The notes: generated by a model not told the origin, from the letters alone. A stretch of DNA of 64,000 nucleotides from Chitinophagaceae bacterium (GCA_021151685.1 JAGKWS010000006.1:71803-135802); one strand, 5' to 3'; shown: positions 37,489 to 47,163, counted from the first letter of the stretch. Numbers and translations: made by a program.

Positions 37489-38065
37489 TCACGTTATTCT
37501 GGGAATAGACCCCGGAACCCTCGTAATGGGCTACGGCCTTATATTGGTGAACAAAAGTAAGGTTTCGCTGATAGAAATGGGTGTGCTACAGCTATCGCGC
37601 CACAAAGACCACTCCGAACGGTTGCGGCTTATATTCAGGAAGACAGAAAGTCTTATAACCCTGCACAAACCAACCGCTGTAGCCATAGAGGCACCCTTCT
37701 TTGGTAAAAATGTGCAAAGTATGCTGAAGCTGGGACGCGCACAGGGGGTGGCCATAGCTGCCGCCATGATGGGCGGGCTGCAAGCGGTAGAATATTCGCC
37801 CCGAAAAATAAAACAATCGGTAACGGGGCGTGGCGGTGCCACCAAAGAGCAGGTATGGAAAATGCTGCAACATACCCTGAACATTGTGGAAGATGTGCAG
37901 TATATGGATGCTACCGATGCCGTGGCAGTAGCACTGTGCCATCATTACCAAAGCCCGGTACTTACTGAAATAGTGCCACAAACAATACCCAAAAAAAATA
38001 CTGCAAAGAAAAGTGCCAATAGCTGGGAGACTTTTGTCTCCCAAAATCCCGATAGGGTGAAATAG
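37478..38065 (+). CDS. ruvC: Holliday junction resolvase RuvC
   Basis: 195 residues from a TTG start; a TAG at 37472 in frame leaves no ATG choice before the conserved region. Catalytic acids: Asp in LGIDPGTLVMGYG (residue 11), Glu in VAIEAPFFGKNVQSM (~70), and the acidic pair in YMDATDAVAVALCHH (~143). It cuts Holliday junctions with RuvAB, which are not here. The C-terminal ~35 residues after NH-rich CHHYQSP are a basic extension (PKKNTAKKSANSW) a little longer than E. coli RuvC. Confidence 0.94.
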   Translation: MKDNHVILGIDPGTLVMGYGLILVNKSKVSLIEMGVLQLSRHKDHSERLRLIFRKTESLITLHKPTAVAIEAPFFGKNVQSMLKLGRAQGVAIAAAMMGGLQAVEYSPRKIKQSVTGRGGATKEQVWKMLQHTLNIVEDVQYMDATDAVAVALCHHYQSPVLTEIVPQTIPKKNTAKKSANSWETFVSQNPDRVK

Positions 38066-38095
38066 ATGCACCCGTTAACATATATTATATTTGTT

Positions 38096-38103
38096 CGCTT
38101 TTT
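38096..38103 (+). promoter_or_regulatory. -7 box TATATTTG
   Basis: TAnnTTTG match 50 nt before the response-regulator ATG at 38154, giving a leader near 44 nt. Confidence 0.45.
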
Positions 38104-38153
38104 TCAGATTTTCGGCAGAAACCCTATTTTAGCACAAGATTTCGTGAATTCTT

Positions 38154-38855
38154 ATGTCGCAACCAAAGCTAAAAATACTACTTGTAGAAGATGACCCGGT
38201 ATTGGGTTATGTCGTAAAAGACTATCTGCAAAAACAAGAGTACGAGGTAACACACTGTACCGATGGCGATAGTGCGTGGCACCAGTTTATGAAAAACATA
38301 TACGATATATGTTTGCTGGATATTATGTTGCCCGGCAAAAAGGACGGCATGGAGCTGGCCAACAGCATCAGGAAGAAGAACGAAAACATTCCTATAATAT
38401 TGCTTTCGTCTAAAAATATGGACGATGACAAGATTGCAGGTTTTGAAAGCGGTGCCGATGACTATGTAACCAAGCCATACAACTTACAGGAATTGCTGAT
38501 GCGCATACAGGTGTTTGTGAAGCGCAGCAAGAAGAAAGAAGATGCCGGCCCGGTAATATTCAAGATAGGTGAACTGGACTTCGATTACTCGAACCTGATA
38601 ATGCGCAGCGAGAAAGTAGAATACCAGCTAACCCAGCGCGAGGCCGACCTGATACGCTACCTGTGCCTGAATGCCAACCGTGTATTGAAGCGCGACGAAA
38701 TACTGATGAATGTATGGGGAAAGGACGATTACTTCCTTGGCCGCAGTATGGACGTATTCATTACCAAAATACGCAAGTACCTGAAGGCACAGACCGCTGC
38801 AAAATTGCAGACCATACACGGCATAGGCTTCAAATTCAACTTCAATCAGAGTTAA
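38154..38855 (+). CDS. OmpR/PhoB-family response regulator
   Basis: 233 residues. Receiver domain: acidic pair in ILLVEDDPVLGYVV, phospho-acceptor Asp in DICLLDIMLPGKKDG (~residue 57), Ser in IILLSSKNMDDDK, and Lys in DDYVTKPYNLQELL (~107). A winged-helix trans_reg_C domain follows from ~135 (YQLTQREADLIRYLCLNANRVLKRDEIL, SMDVFITKIRKYLK, TIHGIGFKF). No histidine kinase lies nearby, so it is an orphan here. Its targets cannot be read from the sequence. Confidence 0.93.
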   Translation: MSQPKLKILLVEDDPVLGYVVKDYLQKQEYEVTHCTDGDSAWHQFMKNIYDICLLDIMLPGKKDGMELANSIRKKNENIPIILLSSKNMDDDKIAGFESGADDYVTKPYNLQELLMRIQVFVKRSKKKEDAGPVIFKIGELDFDYSNLIMRSEKVEYQLTQREADLIRYLCLNANRVLKRDEILMNVWGKDDYFLGRSMDVFITKIRKYLKAQTAAKLQTIHGIGFKFNFNQS

Positions 38856-38865
38856 GCCCTCTGTT

Positions 38866-39036
38866 TCACTGGTGCTTAGAAGATTTTGACGACGGAGCAG
38901 GCATGGTTTTTGCCTGCTTTGCCATTTTATATTCTTTCAGCACACCATAGCATACCGGTAGTATCATCAGTAGCATAAATATGGCTGCGGCTATTTTACC
39001 TCCACGGTTCGATTCTGGTTGTCCGTTGTTCGTCAT
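38866..39036 (-). CDS. 56-residue single-pass membrane protein overlapping the MutS-like gene
   Basis: Translates to 56 residues: MTNNGQPESNRGGK, one hydrophobic helix IAAAIFMLLMILPVCYGVL (~15-33), then a Lys/Ser-rich tail ending SSKSSKHQ. Its ATG overlaps the TGA of the MutS-like gene by 4 bp (ATGA), a typical coupling junction. Composition (one helix, charged ends) supports a real small protein. Function unknown. Confidence 0.6.
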   Translation of the reverse strand: MTNNGQPESNRGGKIAAAIFMLLMILPVCYGVLKEYKMAKQAKTMPAPSSKSSKHQ

Positions 39037-40367
39037 TTTACATTGCGGCGGGTATTCAACAAATCTAATACACCCTCCTGCTGCAAAATTAAGTAACCAA
39101 TCCGGTCGTTCGATATGCCTTCCTGTAATTGGTAGGTAAACTTGTAGCTGCCGTCGGCAGAAATGTTGGTAACAAAGTGATAAAAGAGAATACGGCTATC
39201 GTTGCTGAACTGTTGTGCCACCTCGTATAGGTGTGTAGATAGTGCCATAATGTGGCATGGGTGGCCTGTGAGCCCACTGGCTACTGCACGGGTACACTCG
39301 CAGGCATCGTGTACGTTGGTGCCCTTAAAGAGTTCATCCATCAGTGCCAGATGCGGGCGTTGCTCGGCAAGGCGGGCTGCTATTTGTTTCATTCGCTGCA
39401 CCTCGGCAAAAAAGTAGCTTTCTCCCTTCAGTATATTATCCTCGGCATGCATATTGGTAATGATACCATACATAAAGCTGGTGCTGAATGTTTTTGCCGG
39501 TACACCCATGCCCAGGTGCGCCAGTAGCGATGCAATACCCATAGCCCGCAGAAAAGTGGTTTTGCCCGACATGTTGGCCCCGGTTATGAGCATAAAATTG
39601 CGCCCGGCCCCCAGCGATATGTCATAAGATACGGGTTGCGATAGCAGCGGATGGTAAATGCCGGTAGCGGTAAACGTAACCGGCTCTTCTGCCAGCAATA
39701 TCGGAAATGCCCATTGCCGGGCTACAGTGGCCCGTGCCATAGATTGCCAGGCATCCAGCCGGGCATAGCTGGCCATCAGCCGGTATATGGAGTTTTTCAG
39801 TATGCGGCGGGCTTTGTATTGCAGTAGCGACAACTCGGGGTGGGGGGTACGGTCGGTTACGGCCATTATTTCTGCTGCAAGCGGGTGTGTCAGTTCCTGC
39901 TGCATCAGTTGCAGCTCTTGTCGCAGCAGTGCGGGCAGCTCGTTATGGCTGGTAAGGGCCTTCAGCTCGGTACACCCCTTCAAAAAATCGGCTATGTGGG
40001 ATAGTGAAAAACGGGTAAAGAAATACTCGCGCTTGTTGAACAGCCGCTGAAACAGGTGCGCCATGGCCCCGGCTATACCCGTGGGGGGCATGGCGGTATT
40101 GTCGGCACTTTCAAAAAACTTCTCCAGCATCACCATGGTGCCATTGGTAATAATAGTGGGCCAGCTGGTAAGATGCCTGCTCCAAAACTGCACTACATCT
40201 TGCACCTGCTGCAGTGCCGCAAGGGTGGCGGGTGGTTGCAATACATGCTTCCTCAGCACATCGCGCCCGTTTTGGGTAGTAGTGCAGTCTATCAGCGCAA
40301 ACACGCCACCGCTGCCATCGGTAGGGAAAATAGCAAGGTCTCTCAGGGTTGTTTTATCGTTTTGCAT
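39033..40367 (-). CDS. MutS-family ATPase without mismatch-recognition domain
   Basis: 444 residues from the Met at 40367 (MQNDKTTLRDLAIF); a 10-residue longer start is possible. Core and ATPase only: connector/lever region TTTQNGRDVLRKHVLQP, Walker A LITGANMSGKTTFLRAMG at ~250, ABC signature region SYFFAEVQRMKQIA, and Walker B HLALMDELFKGTN at ~340 with the following STHLYEV. It lacks domains I and II of MutS and the Smr nuclease of MutS2. Such short MutS relatives are common in Bacteroidota; role in repair or recombination unproven. Coupled to the 56-residue gene. Confidence 0.85.
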   Translation of the reverse strand: MQNDKTTLRDLAIFPTDGSGGVFALIDCTTTQNGRDVLRKHVLQPPATLAALQQVQDVVQFWSRHLTSWPTIITNGTMVMLEKFFESADNTAMPPTGIAGAMAHLFQRLFNKREYFFTRFSLSHIADFLKGCTELKALTSHNELPALLRQELQLMQQELTHPLAAEIMAVTDRTPHPELSLLQYKARRILKNSIYRLMASYARLDAWQSMARATVARQWAFPILLAEEPVTFTATGIYHPLLSQPVSYDISLGAGRNFMLITGANMSGKTTFLRAMGIASLLAHLGMGVPAKTFSTSFMYGIITNMHAEDNILKGESYFFAEVQRMKQIAARLAEQRPHLALMDELFKGTNVHDACECTRAVASGLTGHPCHIMALSTHLYEVAQQFSNDSRILFYHFVTNISADGSYKFTYQLQEGISNDRIGYLILQQEGVLDLLNTRRNVK

Positions 40368-40679
40368 AAGTAGCTGTGCATAGCACCACAGCGGCAATTT
40401 AGGCTATTTTGGTTTTTCGGGTGGGGGAAAGACCAAAATGGTGATACAGATGCATAGCGGCATCGTGTGCAAGTTGCCGGTAACGCAGTTGTAGGGTAGG
40501 GAGTAGCGGTTGTGTACGGGGGCATTTTTGCTGTTATATGTGTTAAGAAAAAACAAACGATTCCTTTGTTTATTCACATAGTTGTGATAAATTCACCCCC
40601 CAAATGCCATTGCAGCCGCACAGTCGGCAGTGATGTCGTGTTTTTGCGACCCAAAATTTATTTAGATAAATAGAAGAGT
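40368..40679. other. Intergenic stretch upstream of the SusC gene
   Basis: About 310 bp between divergent genes. A/T-rich near the SusC start; a TTTATTTAG stretch at about 40660-40668 is the only promoter-like text and it does not match TAnnTTTG. No gene or clear structure seen. Confidence 0.4.
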
Positions 40680-43600
40680 ATGAAAAAAATCTGTCAGTCA
40701 TTAGTACTGTTGGCAACGATGGGTTACCATGCGTCTGCTCAGGAAAATCAGACACATACCGTTAGCGGTAAAGTGGTTGATGAGCACGGCAAGGGACTCA
40801 AGGGTATTACCGTTACGGTAAAGGGTGGTACAGAATCAGCAGTGACCGACCTGAACGGCGACTTCATGTTCGAAGCACCCGATGGTGCAAATACGGTTGT
40901 CGTTTCGGGTATTGGTTATGCTACCCAATACATTGAAGACGAGGGCCAGTCGCTGACAATAACACTGATGACGCTCAACAAGCAGTTGGAAGGTAACATT
41001 ACCACTGCACTCTTCAATAGCAAACAAGACAAACGCGAGGTGGGCTATACCGCCAATGCGCTGGGCGTAGAAGACTTCAATCAGGGCGGCAACACCAGCA
41101 TCATTTCTGCATTGCAGGGCAAGATTGCCGGTGCCAACATCACCAGCTCTACCAACGGTGCAGGTGGCTCTACCCGTGTGGTACTGCGTGGCGAGAAAAG
41201 CTTCATGAAGAATAACAATGCGCTGATAGTAGTAGACGGAGTAGTTACCAACAACTACGACCGCACCATCAGCCGTCTGAATGCAGCTAACCCCAATTTC
41301 TCTGAACTGAATCAGGTTGATTTTGGCAATAGTGCAAACGACCTGAATCCGGACGATATAGAATCGGTAACAGTACTGCCTGCGGCAGCAGCTACAGCCC
41401 TCTATGGCAACATGGGGGCCAACGGTGCCATTATGTACACCACCAAAAAAGGTCGTCATACATCGCCGGGCAAGAATGGAAAAATGGACATCACCTTCCG
41501 TACCTCTTATACGGCAAGCGATGTAACCAAGGTGCCAACAGTACAAAACCAATACGGACAGGGTAATATATACGATGGTCTTGCCGACGACCGTGGTGAA
41601 TACCGTAGCTGGGGTTACGAGCTGGATGGCGGCTTGCGCCCATGGGGCCAAATAATAGATGGTAAGGTAATGGTGAAGCCCTACGAGGCACAGCCAAACA
41701 ACCTGAAGAGCTTTTACAATCGTGGCAACAACGTTACCAACTACCTGTCTATAGCTGGTGGTTCTGAAAAGAGTACCTACATGCTGTCGCTGAACAACAC
41801 CAACACCAGCGGTGTGGTGCCCAATACGTTCTACAATCGCTATGGTGTACGCTTCAATGGTAGCACACAGTTCAGCCACAATCTGTACTCGTCTATCAAC
41901 ATGAACTACATCAACACGTATTCGCGTGCCGAGATAAGTGGTAATGGCCCCGGTTCTGTGGTAAACAACCTGTACCAAACACCGCGCGACATACCTGTTT
42001 GGGAAATGAGTGACCTCGATAACAAGCACTTCTCTATGCAGTATTACGATACTGCCGGTGCCGAGCGTTTTGGTAACTTCAACGGTTCTTACCAAAACCC
42101 TTACTGGACTGCCAAACACTACGACAATCGCAATAAAACCGATAGGATTGTAGGTGACTTCAAAGTAGGGTACAAACAAAACGACTGGCACATCTTCAAC
42201 CGTTTGGGAGCCGATGTATCTGCCGACCGTTCTACCTACAAATCGCCACAGTACAATACTACTCCGGTAGACCAGTTCTACACATCGGGTGGTTTCTCTT
42301 CGGCAGGTGGTTTCACACAGTATAACTACAACAGTACCCGCCTGTACAACGACTTCATTGTTAACTACAATCATCAGCTCAGCCGCAACTTTGGTATGAA
42401 TGCCTTTATGGGGCATAACCTTACCTACCAGCGCGACGAGACACTGGCGGGCATCATAGACCCTACCAATGGTGGTTTGGTATTGCCAAACTATTACAAC
42501 CTGAACAACAATGCAGGCCCCGTAACTGGTTACAACTATACAGTTAATCGCAGGTCGGTAGGTTTGTTTGGTAATGTAGCCTTCAACTATCAGCGCGAAT
42601 TGTATTTGGAGATTGCTGGTCGTAACGACTGGTCTTCTACACTCATACAGCGTCGTCAGTCGTTCTACTACCCATCTATCAGTTCTGGCTGGGTATTCAC
42701 AGAGCGTTTGGATGGTACCAAGTTCAAGAACAACGTAATGAATTACGGAAAGCTACGTGTAGCAGGTGGTGGCGTAGGTAGCGATGGCATTGCTTACACC
42801 AACAACAATGCAGGCTACACCCGCAACCCTATACGTACTACTTATGGTGCTACCACATCTCCATTCAATGGTTTGGCCAACTACCAGATTATGAATGCGT
42901 TTGGCGACAACAACCTGAGTCCTGAGCGTACACGCGAGTTCGAAACCGGTTTGGATCTCGGCTTCCTCAATGACCGCATTACTGCATCATTCACTTATTA
43001 CCGTTCATACACCTTCAACCTTATTGCTCCGGTACCAGTACCAGCATCATCTGGTTTTGCATACAACTATGCCAACATTGGCGATGTATCGAACAATGGT
43101 GTAGAACTGGCCATGAGAGGTACACCTATCAATACCCGCTGGGGTTTGAAGTGGGAACTGTTCGGTACGTTCACCAAAAACAAAAATACTGTTGAGAACA
43201 TCAACGGCGACGTAGAGAACATAGTATTGGGTGGCTACAACGGTATGCAGATAGTGGCTGCTGAGGGTCGTCCTTTGGGTTCTTTCTACGCATCAGACAT
43301 TTCTTACTGGCAAGACCCACGCACGGGTAGCTGGCATGCAGTAGTAGACCCTGCAACAGGGTTGCCTGTAGCTACCAGCAAACCAGTGTACAAAGGTTCT
43401 TACCAACCCAAGTTCATGGCATCGTGGGGTACCGACCTTTCTTACAAGGGCATTAAGCTGCATGCATTGTTTGTAACCAAGCAAGGTGGCAAGTTCTATA
43501 GCCAGAACAAGATGAACATGGATGAGAACGGAACATCGGAAGCAACAACTGTAAACGGCCGTAATCCATACGTTTGGGAAAACTCAGTATATCAGGTAGC

Positions 43601-43949
43601 GGGTACCAACATTTACCTGCCCAATACTACCAAGTTCTCTCCGTACGAATATTATCAGGTACAGCAGGCACAGTATGCTGCTCAGGGTATCCTCAACTCA
43701 AGCTATGTAAGACTGCAGGAGTTGACCATATCTTACCAGATACCACAGCGTTACTATCAACGCTCACCATTCGGCGCGTTGGAAGCTGGTTTCTACGGCA
43801 ACAACCTTGCCCTGTGGACAGCTAAGGAAAACAAATACGACGACCCCGAAGCTACCTCTGCAGGTGCTATGGGCAATGGTCAGGGTTTTAACTACACAGC
43901 GCGTCCCGTACTGCGCAACTACGGTGTGTTTGTAAAAGTTAACTTCTAA
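40680..43949 (+). CDS. SusC/RagA-family TonB-linked outer-membrane protein
   Basis: 1089 residues with signal peptide (SLVLLATMGYHASAQ). CarboxypepD_reg-like N-terminal domain (~25-105: HTVSGKVVDEHGKGLKGITVTV, DLNGDFMFEAP), plug domain (~120-260: SIISALQGKIAGANITS, LRGEKSFMKNNNALIVVDGVV, LYGNMGANGAIMYTTKKG), then a 22-strand barrel ending in Phe (KVNF). SusC proteins import glycans or peptides with a SusD lid, powered by TonB. It heads an operon with SusD (23 bp on) and a surface lipoprotein. Substrate unknown; no glycoside hydrolase, sensor or anti-sigma gene is nearby. Confidence 0.95.
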   Translation: MKKICQSLVLLATMGYHASAQENQTHTVSGKVVDEHGKGLKGITVTVKGGTESAVTDLNGDFMFEAPDGANTVVVSGIGYATQYIEDEGQSLTITLMTLNKQLEGNITTALFNSKQDKREVGYTANALGVEDFNQGGNTSIISALQGKIAGANITSSTNGAGGSTRVVLRGEKSFMKNNNALIVVDGVVTNNYDRTISRLNAANPNFSELNQVDFGNSANDLNPDDIESVTVLPAAAATALYGNMGANGAIMYTTKKGRHTSPGKNGKMDITFRTSYTASDVTKVPTVQNQYGQGNIYDGLADDRGEYRSWGYELDGGLRPWGQIIDGKVMVKPYEAQPNNLKSFYNRGNNVTNYLSIAGGSEKSTYMLSLNNTNTSGVVPNTFYNRYGVRFNGSTQFSHNLYSSINMNYINTYSRAEISGNGPGSVVNNLYQTPRDIPVWEMSDLDNKHFSMQYYDTAGAERFGNFNGSYQNPYWTAKHYDNRNKTDRIVGDFKVGYKQNDWHIFNRLGADVSADRSTYKSPQYNTTPVDQFYTSGGFSSAGGFTQYNYNSTRLYNDFIVNYNHQLSRNFGMNAFMGHNLTYQRDETLAGIIDPTNGGLVLPNYYNLNNNAGPVTGYNYTVNRRSVGLFGNVAFNYQRELYLEIAGRNDWSSTLIQRRQSFYYPSISSGWVFTERLDGTKFKNNVMNYGKLRVAGGGVGSDGIAYTNNNAGYTRNPIRTTYGATTSPFNGLANYQIMNAFGDNNLSPERTREFETGLDLGFLNDRITASFTYYRSYTFNLIAPVPVPASSGFAYNYANIGDVSNNGVELAMRGTPINTRWGLKWELFGTFTKNKNTVENINGDVENIVLGGYNGMQIVAAEGRPLGSFYASDISYWQDPRTGSWHAVVDPATGLPVATSKPVYKGSYQPKFMASWGTDLSYKGIKLHALFVTKQGGKFYSQNKMNMDENGTSEATTVNGRNPYVWENSVYQVAGTNIYLPNTTKFSPYEYYQVQQAQYAAQGILNSSYVRLQELTISYQIPQRYYQRSPFGALEAGFYGNNLALWTAKENKYDDPEATSAGAMGNGQGFNYTARPVLRNYGVFVKVNF

Positions 43950-43972
43950 CCCTCAAAACAAAACAAACGTAT

Positions 43973-45487
43973 ATGTCAATAAAGAGCAACATAATTGTTA
44001 CAGCTATGGCGGGTTTGGCACTGGGGGCATCCTCTTGTGGCAAGTACCTTGACGTAAACAACAACCCCAACGTAGCACAAAATGCTACGGTTAAAACCCT
44101 GCTGCCTTCTGCCGAACTATACCTCGGTGCGGCAATGGGTACCGATTTGCAGATAAACGGTTCTATATGGGCTCAGTACTGGACACAAGGCCCAGATGGT
44201 AAGGAGTATATATCTCTGGACCAGTATGACCCCAAGGCTGAAGCATACAATATGGGTTGGCACAACCTGTATACAGGTGCCAGTAACTTTTATCAGTTAT
44301 ACAAAATTGCTGATGAGCAGTTCAAAGGGCAATACAAAGCCATTTCATTGCTGATGCAGGCATATACCTTCCAGACATTGGCCGATGGTTGGGGCGATGT
44401 GCCTTTTACCGAAGCCCTGAAAGGACAATATGCCGATGGCCATCTGGTGAATCCTAAATATGACTCTCAGCGCGTGGTGTATCGTGGTATTGTTACTCAG
44501 ATAGACTCTGCATTGGGTATGATTAATACCAGCGATGCCAATGGCCCCGGTTCAGACGACATCATTTATGGTGGCGATATGAACAAATGGCGCAAGTTTG
44601 GTAACACGCTGAAGCTACGCACGTTGCTGCGTATGGCCGATGTAGACCCCGTATATGCCAAAGAAAATATGGATGCGATGTTTGCAAAAAATCCGCAGTT
44701 CATAGGCGATGGCGAAGATGCGGTAATCCACTACGCATCAGCTACCGGCAACAACAATCCGCTGTATGCCGAGTTGAGCTCAACGGCACTGTCGGGCGCA
44801 CAGCAACTGGCTGCCAGCAAAACCATTATAGATACACTGGTTGCCAATAACGACGTTCGCGGTTTCGCATTCTACACCAGCACAGGCGTTAATGGCTTGG
44901 TGGGCATCAACCAGAGCGAATTCGACGTGAAATTGCCTTCTGGTTCTTACTCTATACCGTCATCAGCCGTTGGTGCCGACAAGAGCGATATGGGGTCTGC
45001 CATTGCTCCGGTACATCTGCTTACCAGTTGGGAGAGTCACTTCTTGCAGGCCGAGGCATTTACCCGTGGTTTGGCCACTGGTAACGATGCTCAGGCATAC
45101 TACGATGGTGTTCGTGCCAGCTTCAACTATTATGGCAACGCCATATTGGCTGCAACGGGTGTTACTGCTTCTGTAGCTTTTACCAACTATATGACAGCCT
45201 CTCCTGCCAACTATTGGGCTGTATTCCCTGCTACCGGTACTGTGGCAGAGCGTGTACGCTACATAGCTACGCAAAAGTGGTTTGCAATGTGTGGCAATCA
45301 GGGTTTTGAAGCTTGGACAGAGTGGAGACGCACAGGTTACCCTGACTTCCTTGTGTCGCCCAAGAACAGCCGCATAGGTACCAAAATGCCTTTGCGCTTC
45401 CTGTATCCGGCATCAGAGCGTTCTACCAACTCTTTGTACCCCGGCGAGCAACCAGTAACTAAAAACGTATGGTGGGACGTACTTTAA
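43973..45487 (+). CDS. SusD/RagB-family surface lipoprotein (SusD-like_2 type)
   Basis: 504 residues. Lipoprotein signal ending in the lipobox GASSCGKYLDVNNNPN (Cys ~23). SusD fold with TPR helices: LYLGAAMGTDLQINGSIWAQYWTQGP, LADGWGDVPFTEALKGQ, GDMNKWRKFGNTLKLRTLLRM, and the closing EAWTEWRRTGYPD...RFLYPASE...TNSLYPG. These match the SusD-like_2 branch. It caps the SusC channel and binds the substrate at the cell surface. 23 bp behind susC and 26 bp before the third gene of the operon. Confidence 0.94.
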   Translation: MSIKSNIIVTAMAGLALGASSCGKYLDVNNNPNVAQNATVKTLLPSAELYLGAAMGTDLQINGSIWAQYWTQGPDGKEYISLDQYDPKAEAYNMGWHNLYTGASNFYQLYKIADEQFKGQYKAISLLMQAYTFQTLADGWGDVPFTEALKGQYADGHLVNPKYDSQRVVYRGIVTQIDSALGMINTSDANGPGSDDIIYGGDMNKWRKFGNTLKLRTLLRMADVDPVYAKENMDAMFAKNPQFIGDGEDAVIHYASATGNNNPLYAELSSTALSGAQQLAASKTIIDTLVANNDVRGFAFYTSTGVNGLVGINQSEFDVKLPSGSYSIPSSAVGADKSDMGSAIAPVHLLTSWESHFLQAEAFTRGLATGNDAQAYYDGVRASFNYYGNAILAATGVTASVAFTNYMTASPANYWAVFPATGTVAERVRYIATQKWFAMCGNQGFEAWTEWRRTGYPDFLVSPKNSRIGTKMPLRFLYPASERSTNSLYPGEQPVTKNVWWDVL

Positions 45488-45513
45488 TACAACTATCTAA
45501 AAAACAATCCAGA

Positions 45514-46164
45514 ATGAAGAAAATATTTGTCTTATCGGTGGTTGCTGCGCTGGCGGTTGCAAGTTGTAAAAAGCACGAAAATACCGTGTCTGAGTTGCGC
45601 AACTATTCCACACCTACCATCATACTGCAAGATGGCATGTACTACAGCATTCCTGTAGGTGGAATACTGCCCACTATCAAGGCTACTGCATACGATTCTT
45701 TTTATCACGAGGATGCCACTGTTGTTTTCGACCAAAGCAAAATGGACGTAACCATCCCCGGTATATATTCGGTATACGCTACCGCAAAAAACAAGTATGG
45801 TATGGCTAATACCGACACCCTGTTTGTTGCCGTTACCGACATTACCAATGTAGATATTGCCGGCCGTTATGTACAAGTAGCTACCAGCGATACAATGACA
45901 CTCACACGCCTGGCAAACGGTTTCTACCACACCAGCGATGCTGTAGGTGTTGGCCTGTCTGATACGGCCAATGTGCTGCCTGCCATGTTTGTACAAACAT
46001 CGGCTACATCTTTGGTAATGCCGATGCAATACAGCAAAAAGTTTGGTAGTTTCTCTGCCACCAATGGGGTAGTGAACCTGTCTTCTTCAGATACTACCTA
46101 CTCTTACAATCTGCAGAATGCCAGCTTCCCCGCTACAACACGCACCTTCCGCAGGTTGAACTAA
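45514..46164 (+). CDS. Surface lipoprotein with DUF5011-like Ig domain, third gene of SusCD operon
   Basis: 216 residues from ATG 45514 (MKKIFVLSVVAALAVASCKK, lipobox VASC). Residues ~45-115 form an Ig-like fold of the DUF5011 kind (IPVGGILPTIKATAYDSF...IPGIYSVYATAKNKYGMANTDTLFVAV). The C-terminal ~100 residues (VDIAGRYVQVATSDT...) are beta-rich and unassigned. Its place after SusD suggests an accessory surface glycan-binding protein. The earlier in-frame ATG overlaps the SusD end and lacks a signal peptide at the right place. Confidence 0.8.
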   Translation: MKKIFVLSVVAALAVASCKKHENTVSELRNYSTPTIILQDGMYYSIPVGGILPTIKATAYDSFYHEDATVVFDQSKMDVTIPGIYSVYATAKNKYGMANTDTLFVAVTDITNVDIAGRYVQVATSDTMTLTRLANGFYHTSDAVGVGLSDTANVLPAMFVQTSATSLVMPMQYSKKFGSFSATNGVVNLSSSDTTYSYNLQNASFPATTRTFRRLN

Positions 46165-46184
46165 TAGTATCAAAACAGTATTAT

Positions 46185-46227
46185 AAAGCAAAGGGCCACC
46201 AAACAATGTTTGGTGGCCCTTTGCTTT
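46185..46227. terminator. 21-bp near-perfect bidirectional terminator
   Basis: Arms 46185-46205 and 46207-46227 are exact complements about one base (AAAGCAAAGGGCC.. / ..GGCCCTTTGCTTT). Ends both the SusCD operon and the convergent thyA. Confidence 0.9.
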
Positions 46228-46242
46228 ATGGGTAACCATATA

Positions 46243-47037
46243 TTACACCGCTACCGGTGCCTTAATAGCCGGATGGCTCTGATAGCCCTCCAGCGTAAAA
46301 TCTTCGTATCGGAAAGAAAACAGGTCTTTCACATCGGGGTTTATCTTCATGGTGGGCAGCGGGTAGGGTTCACGGCTCAGTTGCAGTTTGGCCTGTTCTA
46401 TATGGTTGTTGTACAGATGCACATCGCCAAATGTATGGATAAACTCGCCCAATTGCAGGTCGCACACCTGTGCTATCATCATCGTCAGCAGTGCATAAGA
46501 GGCAATGTTGAAAGGCACCCCCAAAAACACATCGGCACTGCGCTGGTATAGTTGGCAAGAGAGTTTGCCATTGGCCACATAAAACTGAAACAGTGCATGG
46601 CACGGGCTCAGGTGCATCTGCGGCAGGTCGGCAACATTCCATGCATTCACAATTATGCGGCGGCTATCGGGGTTGGTCTTCAATTGGTGCAGTATGTCCT
46701 TTATCTGGTCGTAGGTTTTGCCGTCTGCGCCCGTCCAGCTACGCCATTGGTGGCCATATACAGGGCCCAGATTGCCTTGCTCGTTGGCCCACTCATCCCA
46801 TATGCTTACCCCATGTTCTTTCAGCCACGCAATGTTGGTATCGCCCTTCAGAAACCACAACAACTCGTAGATAATCGATTTCAGATGCACTTTTTTGGTA
46901 GTAAGCAGCGGAAAACCCTTGCTGAGGTCGAAACGCATTTGGTAGCCAAAACAACTGATGGTACCAGTACCCGTGCGGTCGCTTTTGGTTACGCCATTGG
47001 CCAAAATATGATTCAGTAAATCGTGATATACCTGCAT
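46243..47037 (-). CDS. thyA: Thymidylate synthase
   Basis: 264 residues from the Met at 47037 (MQVYHDLLNHILANG); an upstream extension of 32 codons crosses the promoter and is discarded. Motifs of ThyA: DRTGTGTISCFGYQMRFDL, FLKGDTNIAWLKEHGVSIWDEW, the active Cys in LPQMHLSPCHALFQFYV, and LYQRSADVFLGVPFNIASYA. It makes dTMP from dUMP with methylene-tetrahydrofolate. No folA is next to it in this window. Confidence 0.97.
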   Translation of the reverse strand: MQVYHDLLNHILANGVTKSDRTGTGTISCFGYQMRFDLSKGFPLLTTKKVHLKSIIYELLWFLKGDTNIAWLKEHGVSIWDEWANEQGNLGPVYGHQWRSWTGADGKTYDQIKDILHQLKTNPDSRRIIVNAWNVADLPQMHLSPCHALFQFYVANGKLSCQLYQRSADVFLGVPFNIASYALLTMMIAQVCDLQLGEFIHTFGDVHLYNNHIEQAKLQLSREPYPLPTMKINPDVKDLFSFRYEDFTLEGYQSHPAIKAPVAV

Positions 47038-47070
47038 GCTGTTTGTTTGCCAGAGGGTTGCCCGGCAGGG

Positions 47071-47078
47071 CAAAATTA
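47071..47078 (-). promoter_or_regulatory. -7 box TAATTTTG of thyA
   Basis: TAnnTTTG match on the minus strand, 33 nt before the thyA ATG; back-to-back with the promoter of the TPR lipoprotein gene. Confidence 0.55.
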
Positions 47079-47163
47079 TGTAAATACGTTTATCAATGCT
47101 TATAGGGCTATCGGGCGTAACATACCGCCCCATTCTTTGTTACGTAGTAAGGCACTAAAGTGA

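Noticed and set aside
40836..42416. 526-residue minus-strand frame
   Set aside because: Antisense of the SusC gene; it comes from codon bias of the real gene.
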